DNA from: Deltaproteobacteria bacterium
GTDB taxonomy: Bacteria; Desulfobacterota; Binatia; HRBIN30; JACQVA1
Assembly (NCBI GenBank): GCA_016210005.1
Contig: JACQVA010000135.1
Span: 1 to 51,554 of the forward strand
DNA length: 51,554 nt
Direction: 5' to 3'
Part shown: positions 17,366 through 26,397 of the stretch, one piece after another
Layout: every line of letters starts with the position of its first letter
How positions within the stretch are numbered: the first letter of the stretch is position 1
Notes under the pieces: generated by a model
The model's database searches: none
What the model was told of the DNA's origin: nothing
Seen by the model: only the letters and a program-made list of their open reading frames with translations
Translations under genes and position numbers: made by a program

Positions 17366-19273
17366 CTAAGCCGGATGGTCCGAATCAGGGACCGAGAGAA
17401 TCGCCTCGAGTCTGGCCCCGAGCTGGGCCGACGTCACCCGGCCGCTGGGTGTATCGGCCAAGTTGTGAGTTTCGGCTGGATCGGCGGTGAGACGGTAGAG
17501 TTCGGTCTTGCCGTCTTGCCGCCGAATCAAATGCCACTCGGCCGTCACCAGCGACCGGACCCATCGGCGGCTGTTGGGCCACGCGCGCGGCACACCGTCG
17601 CGGGCGGCAATCTCCGAAACAATCGGCTCGTGCTCGCGATCGGCCCCGCCGGTCGGACTACTCCACAGCTCTGCAAGCGATCGGCCCGGAAAGACGGAGG
17701 GTTCGCCCGGAAACAACAGCGAAGTAACCGTCACGGGGATGTCCCGCAGGCTGACCGGGGCTGCGATTCGCACGGGAGCGGGTACTAGCTGCGGAAAGCT
17801 GACAATCAAAGGCACGCGAATTTGCTCGCGGTAGAGGCTGTTACCGTGTTGGAACAGTCCGTGATCACCAAGCGACTCGCCGTGGTCGGAGGTCAGCACG
17901 ACGAGGGTGTCGTCGAGTAGGCCGCGAAGACGCAGCTGGTCGAACAGGTGCTGCAGTTCGGCATCGAGAAACGCCAGCGAACCGTCGTAGCCCGCGGCCA
18001 GCAACGAAACGGTGTCGGCCGAGCCGTCGGGTGAATTCGGCGGCACGAAGGTGAACGAAGGCTCGCGGGCGCGCTGCTGTGGATCCATGAAGCGGGTGTG
18101 AAAAGCGCTGGGCGAAACGTAGGGCGCGTGGGTTTCGACGTAGTTCAACAGAACGAAAAACGGCTTCACCTGGCGCGCATCGAGCCAACGCAGGAAGGCG
18201 CGATTGATGTCGCCGGCACGCTTTCGCCCAAAACGGTCCCGGTAGCCCAACCGCGGCAGCAGCTTGCCGGCAGCCAGCTTGCCGTAGACCGTGCGCGCAA
18301 TCATATCGGTCACGGAGCAGAAGTAGTCCTCGAAGTGGTGAAAGCCCCGGTCGAAACCGCTGTTGCGGGTTAGCCACCAGGTGTTGGCGGAGAATGCCGC
18401 GGTGCCATAGCCGTGCGCCGCCATGACTTCGGCAAGCGTCGGATAGCGCTTGCTCAGAACCGGCCGCTGTGCGTCGGCGCCATGCTCGTGCACGAGACGA
18501 CCCGTCACCAGAGAGGCGTGGCTCGGCACGGTCCACGAAGAGGGCGCAAAGGCGTTCTCGAAGACCACGCCCTTCTGTGCCAGCGCATCGAGGTTCCGGG
18601 TTGTCTGGCGCCGGTAGCCATAGCCGGACAGATGATCTGCTCGCAGCGTGTCGAGCACGATGAGCAAGACATTCGGCGAGTTGCGGCCCGGCCGGGCCAG
18701 ATGGCGCAGTTGGCTCGCCTCGCGTACGCCGCTCCACACTGCCGTTGTTGCCGCAATACCCGCGGTGATAAGCCCGAAGCCGTAACAACCCGCCCCGAGC
18801 AGCCGGCGCAGCCGGGCCGGCTCCGCCCGCCGGCACCAGCGCGCCAGTTGTGCCGCTAAGCCCAGAGCCAACAGGCACGAGGCATAGGGCCGAATGCGAC
18901 CGGTGACATGAATCACCGGCAAGAAGGCGAGCCAGCCGAAGAGCACAAGCGACACGGTAGCCAGATCAGTGCGACGCAGCAGCGGCAGGCGCATCCACCA
19001 GCTAGCGGTGCCCGCCCACAGCACTCCCACCAGCAGGAAGGGAATGAGGTAGATCCACGGTGCAACCCACAGGATATCCGCCGACACGTTGAACTGGCGC
19101 ATCTCCCAGGTGAGCCAGTCCGGCACCAAACGAATGCCGCAGAAGACGAGGCCTTCGACAAACCCGCCGGCCAACGCGCCGCAGGCGGCCAGGCGTAATA
19201 CGTCGCCGCGGCGGAACACGGCGCCTACGGCTGTGTCCGACCCGGTGGCAGCCATCGACTTCAGCATTGTCAC
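17366..19273 (-). CDS. Membrane-anchored AlkP-superfamily 'sulfatase' with Thr nucleophile (copy 3)
   Basis: 635 residues from a GTG at 19273 that overlaps the upstream TGA by four bases (GTGA). The ATG at 19267 is an alternative start two codons later. Four or five TM helices fill about residues 26-185. The catalytic domain has PNVLLIVLDTLRADH (Asp208), WTVPSHASLVTGR (Thr248) and TSDHGESLGDHGLFQHG, then IRVPLIVSFP. The tail ELYRLTADPAETHNLAD is typical of the sulfatase Pfam family. As in copies 1 and 2, Thr occupies the nucleophile site, so phospho-transfer or phosphate-ester hydrolysis is a fair alternative to sulfatase activity. Coupling to two further AlkP-superfamily genes upstream makes this a three-gene run of related enzymes. 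Confidence 0.88.
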   Translation of the reverse strand: MTMLKSMAATGSDTAVGAVFRRGDVLRLAACGALAGGFVEGLVFCGIRLVPDWLTWEMRQFNVSADILWVAPWIYLIPFLLVGVLWAGTASWWMRLPLLRRTDLATVSLVLFGWLAFLPVIHVTGRIRPYASCLLALGLAAQLARWCRRAEPARLRRLLGAGCYGFGLITAGIAATTAVWSGVREASQLRHLARPGRNSPNVLLIVLDTLRADHLSGYGYRRQTTRNLDALAQKGVVFENAFAPSSWTVPSHASLVTGRLVHEHGADAQRPVLSKRYPTLAEVMAAHGYGTAAFSANTWWLTRNSGFDRGFHHFEDYFCSVTDMIARTVYGKLAAGKLLPRLGYRDRFGRKRAGDINRAFLRWLDARQVKPFFVLLNYVETHAPYVSPSAFHTRFMDPQQRAREPSFTFVPPNSPDGSADTVSLLAAGYDGSLAFLDAELQHLFDQLRLRGLLDDTLVVLTSDHGESLGDHGLFQHGNSLYREQIRVPLIVSFPQLVPAPVRIAAPVSLRDIPVTVTSLLFPGEPSVFPGRSLAELWSSPTGGADREHEPIVSEIAARDGVPRAWPNSRRWVRSLVTAEWHLIRRQDGKTELYRLTADPAETHNLADTPSGRVTSAQLGARLEAILSVPDSDHPA

Positions 19274-20736
19274 GAGATGTAACCGAGGCCGCGCAAGCGT
19301 TCACGAACCACGGCCTCGGCGTCCGCTCCGTAGCCGCTGTCAGCCTGAGCTCGCAGAGACTGCCCGGACACTAGCGACTTGCCCTGCATCGAGTTCGGTA
19401 CGTCGTAACCCGCCAACTCGAGCACGGTCGGTGCCAGATCGATGATGCGCGCACCGGCGAGTTCACCCCGAAGCGGGTTGTTGGGCGCAGCCAGTATGAA
19501 GCTACCAAACTGCGCGTGATTGCAGTCATCCGGACCGGTATCGTTCTCCAGCACGTGCAGTGTGGGATAGCCGACCCCGCCGATCGAGCGCCAGTAGAGG
19601 TCGCCGAAGTGCACGATCAGGTCGGGCGCGACGTTGCGTACGGTGCGGTAGATCTCCTGGGGCTTGAAGACGCGCGTGTCGAGGTGGCGGCCGTGGGCAT
19701 CGACCGTGGCGGCGAGCTGCGCCTTGATCTCATCGCGAAAGCGCTCGTAGTCGGCCGGATCGATGATGCCCTGGGGCTCGCGCCCTCTGACATTGAAAAA
19801 GACGCGCGCGTAGTAGCCGCCCTCGCTCCACACTTTGGTCTTGTCCCAATTCACGCTCAGCTCGCCGAAAGAGGTCACCGTCTTCGGGTACTCATTGAGT
19901 ACCAGCAGGCCCTCCCGCACCAGCCATTCGTTGACACAGAAGCCGCCGTCGAGCCGCTGGGCGCCATGATCGGAGAGCACCAGGACGAGCGTGTCCTCAT
20001 CGAGTAACTCCAGCAGCGTGCCGACCTCGTGATCGAGATAGGCGTAGTAGTCGCGAATGACCTCGGCATACGGGCTGCCGGGTTCGTGCAGCACGTGCTC
20101 GGGATCATGGAACTTCCAGAAGCCGTGCTGGATGCGGTCCAGCCCGATCTCGACAAATTGGAAATAGTCCCAGTCAGGCTGGCGCAGGAAGTGGCGTACC
20201 ACCTCGAAGTGCTTGCGGGTCATGGCGAAGATCTCATCGCGGAGCCACGCCTTCTTGTCCGTGCGGAAGCCTTTGACGTCCACCGGATAGTCACCGACGA
20301 GCTGCGTAATTGCGTCCTTGGCAGCGGCGGGATGGGTGTAGGTATCGCGCTGCGGATCGGGGGTGAGGAAGCAGCCGATGCACAGGCCGTTGATCTTGCG
20401 CGGCGGATAGGAGGGCGGCACGCCGATGATGTTGGCACGCTTGCCCTCGCGCGCCACCTGATCCCAGACGGTCAGCTCTTGGATCGACTTGGCGTTGGCG
20501 ATGCCGAGTCCCGCGTACGAATGATCGGTGCGATTGCGGAAGCCGTAAACGCCGAGCGAGCCGGGGTCCTGGCTGGTGGCAAAGCACATCCACGCCGGCA
20601 CTGTGATCGGCGGGATCACGCTCTCCAGGCGGCCGTAGCAACCGGCCTCCATCAAACGGCGCAGGTTGGTGAGGCGCTCGTCCGTAAACAGGATCTCCGG
20701 AGTAGCGCAGTCGAGACCGATGACCAGAGCCTTCAT
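19270..20736 (-). CDS. AlkP-superfamily phosphohydrolase/phosphomutase-like enzyme (COG3379 type) 2
   Basis: 488 residues with no evident signal peptide or TM helix. The first metal site is GLDCATPE (Asp9). The nucleophile region is PPITVPAWMCFATSQDPG (Thr45), then GVYGF. A central VEIGLDRIQHGFW and LVLVLSDHGAQR hold further metal ligands. The C-terminus ends with VRERLRGLGYIS, a tail I recall from this family. Members act as phosphodiesterase, phosphatase or pyrophosphatase, but the substrate here is unknown; nucleotide-sugars or lipid-linked intermediates would fit the context. Its ATG overlaps the upstream TGA by four bases, and its own stop overlaps the start of sulfatase copy 3, giving tight coupling. 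Confidence 0.87.
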   Translation of the reverse strand: MKALVIGLDCATPEILFTDERLTNLRRLMEAGCYGRLESVIPPITVPAWMCFATSQDPGSLGVYGFRNRTDHSYAGLGIANAKSIQELTVWDQVAREGKRANIIGVPPSYPPRKINGLCIGCFLTPDPQRDTYTHPAAAKDAITQLVGDYPVDVKGFRTDKKAWLRDEIFAMTRKHFEVVRHFLRQPDWDYFQFVEIGLDRIQHGFWKFHDPEHVLHEPGSPYAEVIRDYYAYLDHEVGTLLELLDEDTLVLVLSDHGAQRLDGGFCVNEWLVREGLLVLNEYPKTVTSFGELSVNWDKTKVWSEGGYYARVFFNVRGREPQGIIDPADYERFRDEIKAQLAATVDAHGRHLDTRVFKPQEIYRTVRNVAPDLIVHFGDLYWRSIGGVGYPTLHVLENDTGPDDCNHAQFGSFILAAPNNPLRGELAGARIIDLAPTVLELAGYDVPNSMQGKSLVSGQSLRAQADSGYGADAEAVVRERLRGLGYIS

Positions 20737-22562
20737 TGTAACAGTGACACTCCTTCCATCGCCGGCCCCTTGGGCACGCCTAGGGCCGCCAGGATCGTTG
20801 GCGCCAGGTCGAGCAAGCGGGCCGCGTCACCGCGAAAACCGCGGTTCATCAGCAGCACGCCCGGCACCAGGCACGGGTCGATGATGTGGTCGCCGGCCCA
20901 CTTCTTGAGATTGTGCTCGAAGTGTCCGGCGGGAATTCCGCCCAACGCCGTCGCCCAGGACACCCGGTAGCCGGCGGCGAAGTTGACCAGCAGATCGGGT
21001 GATTCGGCGGCGTACGGCCCGCGGTACACCTGCGCTCGCGTCAGCACGGCGCGGATGGCTTGGCTTCCGCCCGCGGGATCTTGCAGGCCCGCTAACCCCT
21101 TGGCAATGCTCGCCCCGAGTGCAGCGGCATCGCCGGGCTCAACCACACCCTGTCCTTCTCGTCCTTTCAAGTTGAAGTAGATCCCGCTTAGCCCCAGGGC
21201 GTAAGCGCGTGTCCGCGCCCAATCCACGTGGTGGAAGAAGTCGCCCGGATCACCGGCGCGCGCGCCGGACCGCAAGGCCAATAGGCCTTGGTCGTGCAGC
21301 CAGGTGTTGAGATGGACTCCGCGCTGAAAGCTGTTCATGCCGTGGTCGCTCAGGACTATGAATAGTGTCTCGTCGTCGGCGCGTTCGAGCGCACGACCGA
21401 CGACCGCATCGCAAGCGCGGTAGTGCTCCTCGATTACCCGCGCCATCTCGGCTCCGGCGCCGGCGGCCGCGCCGTTGCGAAAGCGCCAGAACATGTGTTG
21501 AACGCGGTCGGGGGTGTCGAACAGGCAGAACAAGAGGCCGCTGCTGAAGCGATCCAGCTCGTAGGTGAGCATGCGCTCGCGCTCGTGCAGCACGGCGTTG
21601 CAGTGATCGAGGTACGCGCTCTCGCCGAAGCGGCCGTTGTTGAGCCCGCCGTGATCCTCGACCATGCCCGTGGTGTAGAACGTGCCCACCTGCGCCGCTA
21701 GCTCGCGCGCGTAATCCGGCGGCGAGCTGATCGGGAACATCGGCGCCTCGGGATCGAAGTTGACCGGACTGGCGTACAATTCGAGCACCGGGGCGCAGTG
21801 CACCAGATGGAAGCGGACCATTCCGCGCACCGACTGCAGCAGGCCGGTCTTGAACTTCACTCTCAGCCAGTCACTCCACTCGCCTTCGCCGATTCCCAAC
21901 ACCTTGGGTTGTCCCTCGGAGCGAATCACGACCCGGCGGGCGGCGGGCTCGACCTGTACGGTTATGTCGCAGCGGAAGTCGGCGCGCGTTTTCGGATCAC
22001 GTGGGCCGATGATGTACGTGCGCACACAACCGCTGCCGTCGGGTCGAACGGGGATGATGTGCTCATTCTCCTCAGCCGGCGTGTGCTCCTCGGCGGTGTA
22101 CAACGTGGCGGTGCCGAGGCCGCCACGCAGGTCAGGAACGCCCATGCCGGAGAGCATACGGCCACGGATCGCGTCCGGCGGAAACGTGCACGGAAAGCGC
22201 ACGATCGTGCTGGCGATGCCGGCGGCGGAGAGCAGCTCCCACAGCGGCGTGCCGCGGCGCAGATTGACGGCTTTGGGTGGCAGGTACGCGCTCTTCTGCT
22301 CATAGCGGTTGAGCGAGAAGTCGGGCAGGTAGGTCTTGGGATCGCGCCGCACGAAGTCGAAGATACCGTGGCCACCGGGATTGGTGCCGGTGGCGAAGGT
22401 CGACCACGCCACCGGCGTTTGCGCCGGATAGGTTGTCTCCACGCGTGCGTACCCACCCGCGGCCTGCAGCCGCGCCAAATGCGGCAGCTCGCCGGCCGCT
22501 AGCATCGGCTCGGCAATCTTTGGCTCCAGGCCATCCAGGCCAATGACGATGACCTTCTTCAT
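20733..22562 (-). CDS. AlkP-superfamily phosphohydrolase/phosphomutase-like enzyme (COG3379 type) 1
   Basis: 609 residues from the ATG at 22562. A frame extends to 22811 but its first 83 residues are a shifted reading of the small upstream gene. The start is 2 bases after that gene's stop and has AAGGAG about 13 bases upstream. Motifs: VIVIGLDGLEPK (Asp10), YPAQTPVAWSTFATGTNPG (Thr49) then HGIFDF, LFDTPDRVQHMFWR, LSDHGMNSF, and LLDLAPTILAALG near the end. No TM segment is clear. It is longer than its neighbour (488 residues) but shares the fold and motif order, so the two are paralogues. It probably hydrolyses a phosphate ester or pyrophosphate of a glycan or lipid intermediate in the cytoplasm, but this is inferred. 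Confidence 0.87.
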   Translation of the reverse strand: MKKVIVIGLDGLEPKIAEPMLAAGELPHLARLQAAGGYARVETTYPAQTPVAWSTFATGTNPGGHGIFDFVRRDPKTYLPDFSLNRYEQKSAYLPPKAVNLRRGTPLWELLSAAGIASTIVRFPCTFPPDAIRGRMLSGMGVPDLRGGLGTATLYTAEEHTPAEENEHIIPVRPDGSGCVRTYIIGPRDPKTRADFRCDITVQVEPAARRVVIRSEGQPKVLGIGEGEWSDWLRVKFKTGLLQSVRGMVRFHLVHCAPVLELYASPVNFDPEAPMFPISSPPDYARELAAQVGTFYTTGMVEDHGGLNNGRFGESAYLDHCNAVLHERERMLTYELDRFSSGLLFCLFDTPDRVQHMFWRFRNGAAAGAGAEMARVIEEHYRACDAVVGRALERADDETLFIVLSDHGMNSFQRGVHLNTWLHDQGLLALRSGARAGDPGDFFHHVDWARTRAYALGLSGIYFNLKGREGQGVVEPGDAAALGASIAKGLAGLQDPAGGSQAIRAVLTRAQVYRGPYAAESPDLLVNFAAGYRVSWATALGGIPAGHFEHNLKKWAGDHIIDPCLVPGVLLMNRGFRGDAARLLDLAPTILAALGVPKGPAMEGVSLLQ

Positions 22563-22564
22563 CC

Positions 22565-22786
22565 CTACGCGCGGCTCCTTTGCCCCGACAGCCCCTTGGC
22601 CAGCAACCGCCAGCCCTTGCGCACCAGCGCAACCACGTGCTGCCAGACTATCAGCAGTACCCCGATTGCGGCGCCCACCGCCGAGGTCAGCGGCAACATC
22701 TGGTCCGGCCCGATGTAGAGCGGTGCGACCGCGTGCAGGGTGGACCGAGCCGAGTCCAGATGAACCATGAGAGTAAACAGTGTCAT
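22565..22786 (-). CDS. Small one-TM protein coupled to AlkP-superfamily genes
   Basis: 73 residues, starting at an ATG that overlaps the upstream stop (ATGA) and has a strong AAGGAGG site 10 bases before it. The N-terminal 30 residues are amphipathic, then YIGPDQMLPLTSAVGAAIGV leads into one hydrophobic helix and a basic tail (LVRKGWRLLAKG). I recall very similar short proteins with an IGPDQxLPL motif beside AlkP-superfamily genes in other bacteria, but no function is known to me. Position suggests a membrane partner or anchor for the soluble AlkP enzyme encoded 2 bases downstream. The reading frame, coupling and ribosome site make this a real gene despite its size. Confidence 0.8.
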   Translation of the reverse strand: MTLFTLMVHLDSARSTLHAVAPLYIGPDQMLPLTSAVGAAIGVLLIVWQHVVALVRKGWRLLAKGLSGQRSRA

Positions 22787-24279
22787 TGTGTGTGATCCTC
22801 CTTTCGAACAACCTCGTGGGTTACGCCGTGTGCCCGGTTCCACGCTCCGTGCCCGTACTCCACGCGCTCCAGAGGTGGTGTGACGGCGCCAATTGGAGGG
22901 CGCCGGTCGCTTGGCGCCGGGGGCGGGGTGGTGCGGGCGGAATAGCCACCAGGTAGCATTCCTCGCCAGAACTCCCACACCAGGGCTGCGCCCAGGCCAG
23001 TCAGCAGAAACAGCTCCGGCAGCACCATCACCCGGTAGCGCATCTTGGCAAAGAAGAGCGAGTACCCGAGGGCGTAGCCGATCGGGACGGCAACCAGCAA
23101 CAGCACCGCCGGGGAGCGCCGGCGCCAGGCCACGGCTAGACCGGCGAATGCCAGGAGCAGCTCGGCGCCAAAGCTGATCGCACTGATGTTGTCGCGCACC
23201 GCGGTGTTGAAGCTCGGCGCTCTCGGCAAGCGGCGATCCTTGGCGTGGAGCGCGTCACGCCCGGACTGCGTGTCGGTTTCCAGCCGCGTCGGCCGCAGCT
23301 CCCAGAAGTAGCCGAATTGCCGCAGCGTGCGATCGGCAAACCCGCTCGGGTCATCGTACGCGCGCCGCAGCAGCGAGCTGCCTACGCCGTTGTTCCAGGC
23401 ATACGAACGCCATGCTTTCGGTGTGTTCTGCTGAGCGCTGCGAGAAATGGTGACGAGGCGGCCGTGCACACGGTAGTTGCGATAGGTCCACGGCAGCAAA
23501 GCCAGCAGCAACGCTAGCGCCAGCGCGCTGGCGTGAAGCAGACGCCGGCGAACGGGCAGGGGAGTTGCCAGCACCGCCCAAGCGATGAAGAGCGGCGGAA
23601 TGACCAGTGCCACCGCCCGCAACTGCGCCACCACTCCAAGCAGCAATCCGGCGAGCAGCGACCAGCCGATCCGGTCATTGCGCCAGGCGGTGAGCGCCGC
23701 CAACAGCGCGGCCAACAGTGTCATGGCGGCGAGCGACTCGGCGTAGAACAGCGCCCCGGTGACCACCAGCAACGGGTCGAAGGCGTACACCAGGGCGGCA
23801 AAGGCCGCGGCGGTGGTCCCAAACAGGAGTCGCCCTAGCCGGAAGATCAGCACGGTGCCCAGTGCAGCGGCGACGGCGTGGAGCATGCGCAAGGCCAGCA
23901 CGTTACCCGGCGCAATCGCAGATAGTGCGCTGAGGAAGAGAGGAAAGACCGGCTCTCTGCTGTAAGTGGCGCCGAAGCCGCCACCGGCGAGAATCCGCCG
24001 CGCGGTGTCGAAGTAGTCGGTTTCGTCGACGAAGTGAAATCCGCCACCGAGCTGCATCGCCGCCACCAGTCGTGCGACTGCGGCGAAGGTAAACAGCAGC
24101 AAGAGTAGCCCGGGCTCGCTCCGTAGCCAGGCGAGCGCCGCCGAACGCGCCGGCGCGCAAGCCTGTTCCGGTAAAGGCTGATTGGTCAATGGAAGACCCT
24201 GTAGATCGTAAGCGCAGCTGTCAAGCCCAACCGGCCCGTGCGGAGGCGACACTGCGACGGGGAATACAAAGTGTTTCAT
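22783..24279 (-). CDS. GT39/PMT-like GT-C membrane glycosyltransferase
   Basis: 498 residues. A cytoplasmic N-terminus of about 50 residues is followed by about ten TM helices. The first outer loop has FHFVDETDYFDTARRI, with the Asp-Glu pair typical of PMT/ArnT-type GT-C enzymes, and SREPVFPLFLSALSA follows. The second outer loop contains the polar segment from RTLRQFGYF to HAKDRR. It should use a polyprenyl-phosphate sugar made by the GT2 enzyme at 26394-27419 and act on the periplasmic side. Donor and acceptor cannot be read from sequence. Upstream is a 54-base gap to the flavoenzyme gene, and its stop overlaps the small TM gene. Confidence 0.83.
   Translation of the reverse strand: MKHFVFPVAVSPPHGPVGLDSCAYDLQGLPLTNQPLPEQACAPARSAALAWLRSEPGLLLLLFTFAAVARLVAAMQLGGGFHFVDETDYFDTARRILAGGGFGATYSREPVFPLFLSALSAIAPGNVLALRMLHAVAAALGTVLIFRLGRLLFGTTAAAFAALVYAFDPLLVVTGALFYAESLAAMTLLAALLAALTAWRNDRIGWSLLAGLLLGVVAQLRAVALVIPPLFIAWAVLATPLPVRRRLLHASALALALLLALLPWTYRNYRVHGRLVTISRSAQQNTPKAWRSYAWNNGVGSSLLRRAYDDPSGFADRTLRQFGYFWELRPTRLETDTQSGRDALHAKDRRLPRAPSFNTAVRDNISAISFGAELLLAFAGLAVAWRRRSPAVLLLVAVPIGYALGYSLFFAKMRYRVMVLPELFLLTGLGAALVWEFWRGMLPGGYSARTTPPPAPSDRRPPIGAVTPPLERVEYGHGAWNRAHGVTHEVVRKEDHTQ
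22797..22803 (-). promoter_or_regulatory. Shine-Dalgarno of the small one-TM gene
   Basis: AAGGAGG on the minus strand, inside the 3' end of the GT-C gene and 10 bases before the ATG at 22786. It decides the start of the 73-residue protein. Confidence 0.75.
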
Positions 24280-24333
24280 GATGCTACTATCCTGACTGGA
24301 CGGCTTACGAGGGCGCCGGCCCGAGCAGTGGCG

Positions 24334-25749
24334 TCAGTCCTCAACTACGTGTGACTCGAACTCGCTCCGGTACTGGGCCCAACGTCTGGCGTCGAAGTGG
24401 CCGTCGTCCCGCAGGCACTCCACCGCCGCGTACGCCATGGCCAAAGTGTGGTGGGTGTTGTCGTGCGCGAACAGGCCTTGGCGCCCGAAGGTGAGTACGC
24501 CGGCAAGCTCGCCAATCCACCGGTGCAATTGCTGCAACGGCTCTTCGTAGTCGCGATGATAGATCGGATACGCCTGGGGAAGACGTTTGGTTACCACCGA
24601 CAGAACCGGCGCACTGACGGGCAACCCGCAGCGAGCCAGCGAGTTGCATACCAGCTCGCCCAGAGCTTCATCAGATGATGCCCACAGCGCGTCGCCGACG
24701 GCACACGGCAGCTCGCCGCAGAGAATGGTGCGGTCGGCCGGATCGAGCCGGCCGCTGTAGTTCTTGGGCTCCGACAGCCGCGTCAAGGCGATGTCGCGTC
24801 CGGGAAAATAGTGCGCGTCAAAGGGCGTGAACTGTGGCTGCGCGAGCACGAGATAGATCAGCACCATCGCCCGATAATTGATCCGGCCGCAGGCCGCTAG
24901 TATCTCCGCCGGCGGCGCCGGCTCGAGCAGGCGGGCCAGCACGGTGACTGGAATCGTTGACCACACCCGATCGGCTTCGATCACAGCGGCAACTCCATCG
25001 CGCTCCAGCTCGAGGCGTAGCGGTGGGCCGAGGATCACGCGCCGCACGGTCGTGCGCAATTGAATGTCGGCGCCGAGCGCGCTGGCGGCGCTGGCAATCG
25101 CCTGGCTGATCTGGCCGAAGCCGTGGCGGGGATAGAAGAACCGCCCGGCGCCCGGCGGTTTCAAGCCGGGCACCGCCGCGAGCAGCTTGCGCACCATGGC
25201 GGCGAGAGAGCCCGCCGCCACCCGCTTGCGGGCCTGCGTGGCGGATAGTTCCTGCGCCGGCAGTCCCCAAATCTTGACGGCGTAAGGAAAGTAGAAATCG
25301 CGGCAGATGGTAGCGCCCAGACCGCGCTCCAGTTCGCCGGCAAAGGTGGCGCGGTGGCGTTGCTGCGGCCGGGCGAGCACCTTGCGCAGCCCGTCGCCTG
25401 CCACCCCGAGGCTGAACCACCAGGGCAGGTGGAACATCAGGTCGAGAGGCTTGAGCGGAAAATGGATCCAGCGGCCGTGCAGGTAGACTCGGCCGTGACG
25501 TGGCCGGTCCAACAAGTCGTGACCGAGCAGCGCGCTGAGGTCGCGAAAAATGTCCGCTTGACAAGCCGGGTGCAGCCGGTGGCTGCCGTAGTCGACCGGT
25601 ACCCCGTCGAGCGCGACGCTGCCGGCGTTGCCGCCGACAGCGTCGCGTTGCTCCAGTACCGTCGCTCGCGCCTTGCCGCGGCGATGGAGCTGCCAGGCGG
25701 CGGCCAGACCGGCCGGTCCGCCGCCCAGTATTATGATCCGGGGCGGCAT
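24334..25749 (-). CDS. UGM/protoporphyrinogen-oxidase-like FAD flavoenzyme (second copy)
   Basis: 471 residues. FAD site [15 protein letters not shown] at the N-terminus, then [13 protein letters not shown] and DYGSHRLHP, which match the GGHRF region of the paralogue at 3430-5265. [17 protein letters not shown] and the C-terminal [20 protein letters not shown] complete the FAD domain pattern. There is no membrane extension. It could interconvert ring forms of a nucleotide sugar (UGM-like) or oxidise a polyprenyl or other lipid. The neighbouring isoprenylcysteine-methyltransferase-like gene makes a lipid substrate worth considering. The 60-base gap upstream shows no clear ribosome site. Confidence 0.85.
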   Translation of the reverse strand: MPPRIIILGGGPAGLAAAWQLHRRGKARATVLEQRDAVGGNAGSVALDGVPVDYGSHRLHPACQADIFRDLSALLGHDLLDRPRHGRVYLHGRWIHFPLKPLDLMFHLPWWFSLGVAGDGLRKVLARPQQRHRATFAGELERGLGATICRDFYFPYAVKIWGLPAQELSATQARKRVAAGSLAAMVRKLLAAVPGLKPPGAGRFFYPRHGFGQISQAIASAASALGADIQLRTTVRRVILGPPLRLELERDGVAAVIEADRVWSTIPVTVLARLLEPAPPAEILAACGRINYRAMVLIYLVLAQPQFTPFDAHYFPGRDIALTRLSEPKNYSGRLDPADRTILCGELPCAVGDALWASSDEALGELVCNSLARCGLPVSAPVLSVVTKRLPQAYPIYHRDYEEPLQQLHRWIGELAGVLTFGRQGLFAHDNTHHTLAMAYAAVECLRDDGHFDARRWAQYRSEFESHVVED

Positions 25750-25809
25750 GTGCAGTCAGCGGCGCGGCGGCGGCGCCACCTGAGCGGGCGAACCCTGACC
25801 ATGATCCAC

Positions 25810-26397
25810 TCACACCAGGAAGGGAACAAATCGTTTGGTCGCAGCACAGTAATCCTGGTAACCGGGCAGTGCCGCGGCCAGCATCCGTTCCTCGCGCAGC
25901 GCTTGGCGGACGACCACCGGAATCAGCAGGCCGACAGCGAGCACGAGCCAAGAATTCAAACTCAACTCCAAACCCAACAACAACAGCAGATCACCGGCGT
26001 AAATCGGGTGGCGGGCGTAGCGATAGACACCGCGCGCTATGACGCGCTGTTGGCGCAGCGTCTGGGGCGCCTCGATGTCGGACCAGTTATCTCCCAGCTG
26101 GACGCGAGCCACGATCGCGGTGACCAGCCCAACGCTGTAAAGCAAGACGCCCAAGACGCGCAGCCCAGTTGCATCCGTCGCGATCGGCAGAATCTCCGGC
26201 AACAGGGTTTGCGCCAGCAAGCCGAGGAGGATGGCCACCTTCACGGATTTCACCAGCAGCAACCATGGCGAGACCGGCGGTGCGGCCCGGGCCGCGGGTC
26301 CGTGGGACCGGCGCTTGAGTACCTCCCAGACGGCCTTGTGGACCACCATACCGGCGAGCAGGTAGAGGCGCAGCAGCAGCACCGCCGGCTCCCTCAA
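25810..26397 (-). CDS. Isoprenylcysteine carboxyl methyltransferase-like membrane protein
   Basis: 195 residues with about four or five hydrophobic segments. The C-terminal half has the family hallmark GVYRYARHPIYAGD, then LREERML, GYQDY and TKRFVPFL, which form the SAM and lipid site of ICMT/PEMT-type methyltransferases. The best start is a TTG at 26397 that overlaps the upstream TGA (TTGA) and keeps the first helix whole; the next ATG would cut into it. Bacterial relatives methylate varied membrane-embedded substrates, so the target here (a polyprenol, a lipid-linked sugar or a carboxylate) is open. It sits between the GT2 gene and the flavoenzyme. Confidence 0.83.
   Translation of the reverse strand: MREPAVLLLRLYLLAGMVVHKAVWEVLKRRSHGPAARAAPPVSPWLLLVKSVKVAILLGLLAQTLLPEILPIATDATGLRVLGVLLYSVGLVTAIVARVQLGDNWSDIEAPQTLRQQRVIARGVYRYARHPIYAGDLLLLLGLELSLNSWLVLAVGLLIPVVVRQALREERMLAAALPGYQDYCAATKRFVPFLV

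Noticed and set aside
7159-19273. Classical FGly-dependent sulfatases
   Set aside because: All three copies have Thr, not Cys or Ser, at the nucleophile position, so a plain sulfatase label would overstate what is known.
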